Source of the DNA: Hanleya hanleyi
Taxonomy: Eukaryota; Mollusca; Polyplacophora; Lepidopleurida; Hanleyidae
Direction of reading: 5' to 3'
DNA length: 64,000 nucleotides
NCBI GenBank assembly: GCA_036873755.1
Contig: JAVTVY010037242.1
Location: 1-64,000 of the forward strand
How positions within the stretch are numbered: position 1 is the stretch's first letter; each line of letters starts with the position of its first letter. Of this stretch, positions 56,851 to 64,000 are shown one piece after another. A program made the position numbers and the translations under genes. The notes below the pieces were generated by a model. That model did no database searches. It had not been told where the DNA came from and saw nothing but the letters and a program-made list of their open reading frames with translations.

Positions 56851-57165
56851 AGAATTCGTCATTTAGAGGCTGCCTGTAAATAATATATACCATGGTATAA
56901 AATGCCAAGCCTGCCATAATTCGTATTTACGGGATGCCTGTAATTATTTTGTACCATGGTATAAAATGCCGAGCCTGCCACAATTCCTATTTACAGGATG
57001 CCTGTAAATCGCCAAGCCTGCCACAATTCGTATTTAGAGGATACCTGTAAATAATATATACCATGGTATAAAATGCTGAGCCTGCCATAATTCCTATTTA
57101 CAGGATGCCTGTAAATCGCCAAGCCCTCCACAATTCGTATTTAGAGGATGCCTGTAATTCATTTA
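56851..57165. repeat. Tandem units of TGCCTGTAA and CCATGGTATAAAATGC
   Basis: Four to five units with AAGCCTGCCA(C/T)AATTCGTA, TTTA(C/G)AGGATGCCTGTAA and, in most, TACCATGGTATAAAATGC. Unit lengths vary (about 55-75 bp) because the second block is missing from some. Confidence 0.8.
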
Positions 57166-58023
57166 CCCGTAAGTCGTAAATTTACGCCTTCTTATCATTT
57201 CCACCAATGATATGCGCGTTTACAAATTTGGTGCCGGGGTTTACGCAACCTCCAAACAGGGCTATCTCCCCTCTTGTCAGTCGATCGACCCTGCCCTCAG
57301 TAAATTATACAGGACGAAACATTCGCCCTGGCAGTCTTCGCACAGTGAGTCTTCACCACGCCATGTAGCCTTTGTCGGAGATTAAAAGTGCGAGATTATC
57401 CGAACTGTTCGGTATCGCAACAACTTGAATTAACCAGAATTAATCAAGTGCAGCACATCTGTACTTAAATAACTGTTCTTCTCTTTACAACAACAACATT
57501 TGATCTACCTCAAGGCATGGAGCCTAATATAGATTGAGAGATCACTCCGTTTCATCAATGGTCAAAATTTGGCCACCCACAGTGATAAAACTAAGCCCCT
57601 TGATTATTTTATGATCGCTTATCTTACCACATGAATGGCGGGCTGACTGACCAGGCTTTCAGGGACTCCCGGCTAATTCCGCAATGTTCCGCGGTGGTAT
57701 GAGCATGTTTTAGGGAGTTAAATCATGATAATGTAAATGTGTTAAAAAGGCGATTTTCGCTCGTGTGAGCACCCTAATCGAATGTCGAAATATGTAGAGC
57801 AGCCATCTCACCAAAGTATATTTTATATTATGAGAACAATTCACTCTGCTTGAATATATATGTTCATTCGTCCGTATATCTGGATGTAGTGGACGGATTT
57901 CCATGTTTTTTGCACCGAAAGGCATCATTTTCCAAGCCTGATTTCCTGGCTACCATGATTTCCAACTAGAGCCATTATTTACAGATTGGTGGATTTACGG
58001 TTGGTTGTAGTTTATCCCTGTCC
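57166..58023. other. Non-coding stretch, nothing recognised
   Basis: No gene recognised on either strand. Confidence 0.35.
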
Positions 58024-58031
58024 AGATTACT
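58024..58031. repeat. Left 8-bp target-site duplication
   Basis: AGATTACT, identical to 59,912-59,919. Confidence 0.75.
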
Positions 58032-59911
58032 ATGGTGTTCAATTTGGGCCAAGTTTGCGTCGTTGTCGCGTGGCGACTTTTAGAAACTCGCCACTCGCCA
58101 CGCGCCGTGGACCTCTCCGGCGCGCGGCGACTGGCGACTTTCTGCTATCTCTTAACCTGCAAAAACTCGCCAGTCGCCATCCGCCGTAAAACACGGCGAG
58201 TTTCGCTCTATCTCTTAACCTGGAAAAACTCGCCGCGCGCCACTCGCCGGATGAACCACGGCGCACGGCGACTGGCGACTTTTGACTGTAATGAAACTCG
58301 CCACTCGCCACGCGCCGTGGACCTCTCCGGCGCGCGGCGACTGGCGACTTTCTGCTATCTCTTAACCTGCAAAAACTCGCCAGTCGCCACCCGCCGTAAA
58401 ACACGGCGAGTTTCGCTCTATCTCTTAACCTGGAAAAACTCGCCGCGCGCCACTCGCCGGATGAACCACGGCGCGCGGCGACTGGCGACTTTTGACTTCT
58501 GGAATTCTCAGAACTTTTTCTAAAGTGCGCATGCCCGGGGAGCATCAATTATCGGAATATTTTGTTCGAAACATGCTGTCATTCAATTTAATTTTAAATC
58601 TCTTCCTCGTGCATAAATATACATAATTTCTAATGAATGAACTCTCCATCTACATCTGATGCTATGTAACTAATTTTGAAGATGTAAGCTATCTGTAATA
58701 ATTAATATAGTTGTTTCTGAAACAAGTTCTTTTTAATGCAATAAGCATATAGGGCAATCTAATTTTGTCAAATGTGCAGATATTTTTTTATTAAAATACT
58801 TGTTATCCGTTTCTGTGCAGAACTTGCATACTCTCGTTATTATCTGCTGGTATATTTTAAAAAGTTAACACCAAGACAACAGTTTCAATCGTTTTTCTCA
58901 TTCGTTTTATATAAGTGCCTATATATATTTATAAAACAGCATATCGTTTTCAATTCCGAATGAATCGCTTTGAAATTGTTCCTTATTTAAAATACAATAA
59001 AGAACTCGACGCGGGAATTTTGTTTTACAAGATAAAAGCAACGTCAACTAATATGCTGTATGAAATATTAAGAAAGCGAATAGAGCGTCATCGTCATATT
59101 GATTAAAAAAGTAAGAAAAAATGCTAACATTTTCTTTGGATGATTGAATTTCTCTCTTCGTAAGTTTTATGTAAAAGAGTCGGGCGATATCTTTGTATAA
59201 GAGATCCTTTATTGCTGTTTTAATCCCTAGAGCGGCTCTTTGTTGGGTTGATATTTCCTGTATCACAAACCCTACAAAATATCAAGACCCTATTTTTAAA
59301 GATGAAAAGACGTATTTCTTTCAACAGTTTCCATATTTTTTCTTTACTTCCTCAAATTCTATGAGATCGCGTATGTGATTTCTGATATTTCAACTGCATA
59401 ATTGATGCTCCCCGGGAATGCGCACTTGAAAAAAAGTCCTGAGAATTCCAGAAGTCAAAAGTCGCCAGTCGCCGCGCGCCGTGGTTTGTCCGGCGAGTGG
59501 CGCGCGGCGAGTTTTTCTAGGTTAAGAGATAGAGCGAAACTCGCCGTGTTTTACGGCGTGTGGCGACTGGCGAGTTTTTGCAGGTTAAGAGATAGCAGAA
59601 AGTCGCCAGTCGCCGCGCGCCGGAGAGGTCCACGGCGCGTGGCGAGTGGCGAGTTTCACTACAGTCAAAAGTCGCCAGTCGCCGTGCGCCGTGGTTCATC
59701 CGGCGAGTGGCGCGCGGCGAGTTTTCCAGGTTAAGAGATAGAGCGAAACTCGCCGTGTTTTACGGCGGGTGGCGACTGGCGAGTTTTTGCAGGTTAAGAG
59801 ATGGCAGAAAGTCGCCAGTCGCCGCGCGCCGGAGAGTTTCACGACGCGTGGCGAGTGGCGAGTTTCTAAAAGTCGCCACGAGACGCAAACTTGGCCCAAA
59901 TAGAACACCAT
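58032..59911. mobile_element. 1.9-kb foldback transposon with CG-rich modular arms
   Basis: Termini are inverted (ATGGTGTTCAATTTGGGCCA at the left; the complement, with one substitution, at the right) and are flanked by the 8-bp direct repeat AGATTACT. Each arm is about 500 bp of CG-rich modules built from ACTCGCCACTCGCCACGCG, GGCGCGCGGCGACTGGCGAC and CGCCGTAAAACACGGCGAG, separated by the linkers CTATCTCTTAACCTGCAAAA and CTATCTCTTAACCTGGAAAA, arranged as a about 235-bp unit repeated twice. The interior (58.56-59.40 kb) is AT-rich and has no transposase. An 8-bp duplication fits hAT- or P-type elements; assignment is inference. Long frames on both strands of the arms are artefacts. Confidence 0.8.
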
Positions 59912-59919
59912 AGATTACT
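59912..59919. repeat. Right 8-bp target-site duplication
   Basis: AGATTACT, directly outside the right terminus GAACACCAT. Confidence 0.75.
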
Positions 59920-60024
59920 GTAACCAATGTTGCAGACATCAAGTGCATTGATTGCTGTCCGTGGCCAGACCTGAACACACAGTGTCAACAGATTAAGACC
60001 TCATTATCCACAGTCAGAAAAATG

Positions 60025-60682
60025 GTGTTAATTAACACTAAAAATTGGTGTTGACTTCAACACCAAAAAACAGTGTTGAGTTAGAGCCTACACCATATTG
60101 CCCCAACACCATTTATTGGTGTTAGTTAACACCGTTATTTGGTGTTAGTTAACACCGTTATTTGGTGTTAGTTAACACCGTTATTCGGTGTTGAGTCAGC
60201 ATCCGCACTCGTCGGTCAACACTAAAAAATGGTGTTGAGCCGGTTTCAACACCATTTATTGGTGTTAGTTAACACCGTTAATTGGTGTTGAGCCAGCATC
60301 AGCACTTGTCAGTCAACACTGAAAACTGGTGTTGAGCCAGCTTCAACACCATTTATTGGTGTTCGATAACACTGTTAATTGGTGTTGACTTCAACACCAA
60401 AAAACAGTGTTGAGTTAGAGCCTACACCATATTGCCCCAACACCATTTATTGGTGTTAGTTAACACCGTTATTCGGTGTTGAGTCAGCATCCGCACTCGT
60501 CGGTCAACACTAAAAAATGGTGTTGAGCCAGCTTCAACACCATTTATTGGTGTTATTTAACACTGTTAATTGGTGTTGAACCAGCATCTGCACTTGTCAG
60601 TCAACACTGCAGAACGGTGTTGAGCCCGCTTCAACACCATTTATCAGTGTTAGTTAACGCTGTTATTTGGTGTTGTCCGCAT
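60025..60682. repeat. Array of GGTGTT / AACACC palindromes
   Basis: More than 30 copies of GGTGTT or AACACC (and variants GTGTT/AACAC) occur in inverted pairs, for example GGTGTTAGTTAACACC repeated near 60,118-60,180. A larger unit (TCAACACCATTTATTGGTGT, TAGTTAACACCGTTA, GGTGTTGAGCCAGCATC, GCACTCGTCGGTCAACAC) repeats three to four times with period near 110-170 bp; a block of about 100 bp (TTGACTTCAACACCAAAAAA to TATTGGTGTTAGTTAACACC) is found at about 60,052 and 60,382. Confidence 0.85.
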
Positions 60683-61080
60683 CAAAACTCATCTATCAGC
60701 AAATGAAAAGGGTGTATCAATTGAGGTGAATGAAAAACCAAAACAAGATTGATAGAAAAAGAACATATATTATAAAACGCAATCTGTAATATTTCATTGT
60801 ATGACATTATGACACTCATGTATAACTAGAGGCCATGGCCACATTTGATCTCATCGGCCTAGTGTGAACTTGCCGTCCCTTTCACATGACCAATATAAAT
60901 CTCCAGTATGGACAGATAAAGGGCATTCAATGCAGTGTGAAAGTTTAGCTACTGTGCAAAGTTTCACTGTTGAGCAAGCTTACTTTCCCTTGTACAGGAA
61001 AGAACAAACCGAACACTAATACCATAGTTTTTCCATAGAACCATGATTTTACCATGCTACATGTAGTATGGCTCTACCAT
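60683..61080. other. Non-coding stretch
   Basis: No gene recognised; near the end it becomes rich in CCATG motifs. Confidence 0.35.
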
Positions 61081-61096
61081 GGTACCGTGCTATGAC

Positions 61097-61155
61097 CACA
61101 GTACATGTACCATGGCTTTACAGGTTCAATGGCTTTACATGGTACATGTACTGTG
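61097..61155. repeat. 18-bp perfect inverted repeat in CATGG-rich DNA
   Basis: CACAGTACATGTACCATG (61,097-61,114) and its exact complement CATGGTACATGTACTGTG (61,138-61,155) are separated by 23 bases. Other CCATGGTA palindromes lie on both sides (61,076, 61,171, 61,214). The frame 61,105-61,380 reads through it and has no recognisable domain. Confidence 0.8.
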
Positions 61156-61401
61156 ACAAACTGCATACACCATGGTAAAACGATAAAATTGACCAAAAAC
61201 ATAGTGGTTCGTACCATGGTATTAAGTCTGGCATTGTACTGGAATAAATCTGCATTCACATCAGATGAATTGAAGAGACTGAATGCTCCAGAAACTAAAG
61301 CAGCTGAAGTGATTTATAAAGGTTTAATAAGACCTCATGCAAACATAGCATATAGCTGTCAATTTGGTTCCGTATACTAATATGTTAACTGGGTGTAGAT
61401 A

Positions 61402-61633
61402 GAGAAAGAAGTAGGGTTTAACGTCGTTTTCAACCTTGTTTCAGTCATATCATGACAGTGCCTACATCTGCCAGAACGCGAGTGCTCACAGTTCCCATTA
61501 CCCTGGACATTAATCAGTCCAGCCAGTATAGCGCCCGGTCACCCATCCAAGTATTGACCGAGCTTAACGTTGCTTAACTTTGGTGATCTGACGAGAACCG
61601 GTGTGTCCAATGCTATAAGCCGTATCATATCAC
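61402..61633 (-). mobile_element. 5S-rRNA-derived SINE
   Basis: Read on the minus strand from about 61,630, the head reads ATACGGCTTATAGC, TTCTCGTCAGATCACC, AAGTTAAGCAACGTTAAGC and ACTTGGATGGGTGACCG. These correspond in order to the start and the internal control region of animal 5S rRNA (ending in the C-box GGATGGGTGACC), with divergence in the stems. It is followed by GGCTGGACTGATTAATGTCC and a tail ATATGACTGAAACAAGGTTG, AAAACGACGTTAAACCC. This is the layout of 5S-derived SINEs (SINE3 or MetaSINE type); the family name is inference. Confidence 0.75.
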
Positions 61634-63883
61634 ATATCTACTGTTGAGTTTTTTCTGTTTCCTGATGAAATTCTTCGCCGAGTTGTTCAGTTTCTTCCTC
61701 ATGTAATAATGGATATCAGATGTCGTCTTGCTGGGATGGTACTGCTGGATTACATCTGGAAAAGAAAAGGAATCAACATAAGAATTTGTAAACCTAATAT
61801 GTACGAGGCAGTAAGTGGTGAAGGTTGTATTTCAGTTTTGGTCGACAAGAAGGATAAAGTCGAACAAAAACAGGAATCCATGTAGGCCTTTCACAAAAAA
61901 TAAATGATTAATTCTTTATTCCTTTTGAAATATTCCAAGTTCTTTCAAATACACTACATTTTGAGTAATTTGGCTTCATTTCTTTTCAAAGAAAATATTC
62001 CAAAAGGCCCCCAAACAAATATTCTAAATGAAACCATGACAGGAGTATGATTTATGAGAGTAAAACCTATAGTTACTTCCCTTTGTATTGGAAGAGTTGA
62101 AAACTAGAGATTTACATTACTTTAACACTATCACAGCCATGATACGACAAGGGAGGTGATCTACTCAATATACATTTTGAGTTACTTCCTCTTGTGTGGG
62201 AACCCTTGGCCTCGGCAAATATTGTTTTTCTCTAGTACATAAAATATATTTACCTCATTGGGATCATATAATTGTATAATATTGTATGATTGTGCTATTG
62301 ATCTGTAAACAATAAATATATTTGATCTGAAAGATATGGCAAACTTGACATATATTCACATTTTCTGGATCATGGGATATAACACATTAACACTTCACCA
62401 ATGAAAATATAATTGCCACATAAAGAAGTGTTTATTGGACACTGCAGCCTTTTGTACATACCTGTTTCTGCCAATTTCTTTCTTTGAGAATCGACAAGAT
62501 GTCCCTTTCAGCCCTCTTCTCGCTAGTTACTTTGCTTTTCTTGTTTGTCTTTCTTGGACTTTCATTCTAAATATACAAAATGAATTCATTAAAGATAACA
62601 GTGAGGAGTTAATAATCTAGCATACGTAATGCATATCTGCATTCTGTGTTTTTTTAATTATGGAAAATAACTGTCACAATAATTTTTTTAAATGCTCATT
62701 TATTGCGACAGAATACTTGATATAATAGAACAAAATGTATGCTAGAAACAATCAGTTATAGCCATATCACACCTTGTTACAATTCTGGAGCCGCAGAGCA
62801 CATTTGAAAGTGAGGGGCCTGAACTCTATACCGGTCAAGTTAAATGTTGGACTGCTCCCCCCCCCCCACCAGCTCCGCAGCCCCTGAAATACAAGGAGAA
62901 AATCAAACATACAGACAGTTATCCAGTTCCGCAATCAAAATTCTTCTGAGGTGTGTTGTGGCGAATACACATCCATTGAAGGAAAGTTACATATCCTTAA
63001 CTTAACTTGAGCTGATTTTTCACTTGAGCACTATAGAATTACCTCATCTTCGGAACTGGAGGATTGTCTCGTGGATATCGTTCGTTTGCCTCTCTGTTCT
63101 CTTCCCAGCCTACCAAGGGATTTCCTAATGTCGGGTATATTCTCTCCATCCAGAAGTCTGTCCAGTATGGACTTCAGCTCGGGACGCTTGTCTGAAATAG
63201 TGAAATATCACATAACTTAATGTTAACAACATTCATGCTATGAATCAAATTGTTTACAGGAGCCATGGAGCACATTTGAAAAGGGGAACGGGGACTGAAT
63301 TCTATACCAGCCATGTTAAATGTCGAACCGGAGCTATCTAAGATAGGACTTATAACACTGCGGCCCCAAAAAGTGGAGGGGCCAGCACCCCCCCCCCCAC
63401 CCATTACATTTTCCTGTTGCTCAGCATTAAAGCAAGGTGGCCATTCAAAAAATATATTTATACCATAGAAAAATACTATTCTCATATTTCCAAAATGACC
63501 AGGAATATACATATTTTGTTTTCAGTAATTATTATAATTTATATGAACTAAAATGAATTTTATCATTGTGAGTTCTGTTCACTTACTGACTTTTTGACAT
63601 CTCACAGCCCAGACTGGTGAACAGCTAATTAATGATCAAGAAAAAAATATATTTATACCATAGAAAAATACTATTTCCATTTACAGTAAGTTATTATGTG
63701 ACAAACATTCAATTATTTGAAAAATAGGATATTTTTTGTGCAAACTATGCTTTTAAAATTTAATTCGACACTTATGACCTACCGACATAACCAATCTTCC
63801 AATAAACTTACCCGCGATCCTTATTCCGGATTTTCGGAATCTTCTGAAGTCCGTCTCCAAATCCGAGTTTTTATCTCGCTTCA
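61625..63883 (-). CDS. 3' part of an unrecognised four-exon gene
   Basis: Four minus-strand exons fit together in phase. Exon A 63,883-63,812 (possible acceptor GGATTAG, donor GTAAGT) ends DLETDFRRFRKSGIRIA plus one base. Exon B 63,191-63,043 (acceptor CTATTTCAG, donor GTAATT) completes a GAC codon at the junction and reads KRPELKSILDRLLDGENIPD onward, ending in an SSSSEDE run. Exon C 62,566-62,462 (acceptor TATATTTAG, donor GTATGT) continues in phase 0: NESPRKTNKKSKV ... DILSILKERNWQKQ. Exon D 61,744-61,625 uses the second AG of CCAGATGTAATCCAG and reads QYHPSKTTSDIHYYMRKKL to a TGA. The product is lysine-rich, with an acidic serine patch; it may be nuclear. No known domain is recognised. 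The stop codon lies at the edge of the 5S-derived SINE. Exons B and C are firm, A and D less so. Confidence 0.65.
62790..63410. repeat. Diverged intronic duplication with C-runs
   Basis: GGAGCC(G/A)...GAGCACATTTGAAA, CTGAA(C/T)TCTATACC and GTTAAATGT followed later by a C-run occur at about 62,790-62,870 (intron B-C) and 63,260-63,405 (intron A-B). In intron A-B the phrase TATATTTATACCATAGAAAA is also duplicated (about 63,451 and 63,647). Confidence 0.7.
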
Positions 63884-64000
63884 CTAATCCGTTTTACGGC
63901 AGATTCAGCTGAAAATGTTCTCATTTTCAATCGGTTTTTTTCAGCGAACCCTTTTACGGAAAACGGTAGAAGGTACATGCATATATTTTATATCATTTTA
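63884..64000. other. Window end, probable intron
   Basis: Contains AACATTTTCAG on the minus strand, another possible acceptor, but the sequence between it and exon A has stops in all frames, so coding cannot be extended here. Short CCGTAAAA/TTTTACGG motifs recur. Confidence 0.3.

Noticed and set aside
58032..58548. 163- and 169-codon frames on both strands, and similar ones at 59.4-59.9 kb
   Set aside because: CG-rich inverted arms of the foldback element have few stops. Composition is Arg/Ala-rich on both strands and the frames mirror each other.
61530..61625. Functional 5S rRNA gene
   Set aside because: Stem regions diverge, and the sequence continues into a SINE body and tail; it is a 5S-derived retroposon.
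63174..63512. 112-codon minus frame overlapping the end of exon B
   Set aside because: It is in a different frame from the splice-supported exon, covers the C-run duplication and has a Gly run from the G/C homopolymer.

Overview
The window is eukaryotic and very repeat-rich. It has no operons, no bacterial gene density, and most of the real coding signal lies in short exons or in decayed retrotransposons. A SINE tail with the motif GAAAGCGACGTTAAA followed by runs of CACT, a 5S-rRNA-derived SINE, tRNA-derived SINE sequence and L1-like/I-like LINEs point to a mollusc, most likely a marine gastropod of the abalone type. That identification is inference from repeat style, not from a diagnostic gene.

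Layout. 1-3.3 kb: non-coding with a tRNA-SINE. 3.3-8.1 kb: CA-rich DNA, then a long composite of tandem repeats packed with sites that look like the ubiquitous promoter motifs of animals (NRF1, CRE, ETS, YY1, CCAAT, E-box, CTCF-like). 8.1-13.1 kb: a minisatellite, a 645-bp duplication and a small transposon family with TACGAAGTA ends. 13,247-23,118: one 9.9-kb foldback-type transposon with a 9-bp target-site duplication, arms of 188-bp satellite in opposite orientation, and an interior carrying an AGGTCA array, a copy of the promoter-motif composite and a CCGCGG minisatellite. 24-25 kb: a possible exon and an RNase H relic. 26.1-31.7 kb: a near-perfect 265-bp palindrome of promoter motifs, a 182-bp tandem array, a third copy of the composite, a tRNA gene and a polypyrimidine foldback. 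32.5-35.6 kb: a broken 5'-truncated L1-like LINE. 36.4-36.6 kb: a last exon with a PAN/apple-like cysteine pattern. 36.8-39.6 kb: degenerate tandem repeats. 40.2-42.5 kb: a second, older LINE on the minus strand. 48.2-50.2 kb: an AP-1-motif minisatellite split by a 453-bp MITE. 50.2-54.1 kb: a 22-bp minisatellite running into the RNase H end of an I-like LINE, then two copies of a 3' region. 58,032-59,911: a second foldback element with an 8-bp target-site duplication. 60.0-60.7 kb: an array of GGTGTT/AACACC palindromes. 61.6-63.9 kb: the 3' part of an unrecognised host gene on the minus strand, with four phase-compatible exons ending at a 5S-derived SINE.

The host genes seen are the minus-strand four-exon gene, the PAN-like exon, one tRNA, and perhaps a short exon at 24.1 kb. 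Everything else that can be read is mobile or tandemly repeated DNA. The most unusual theme is that foldback elements and tandem arrays repeatedly carry dense sets of consensus transcription-factor sites.
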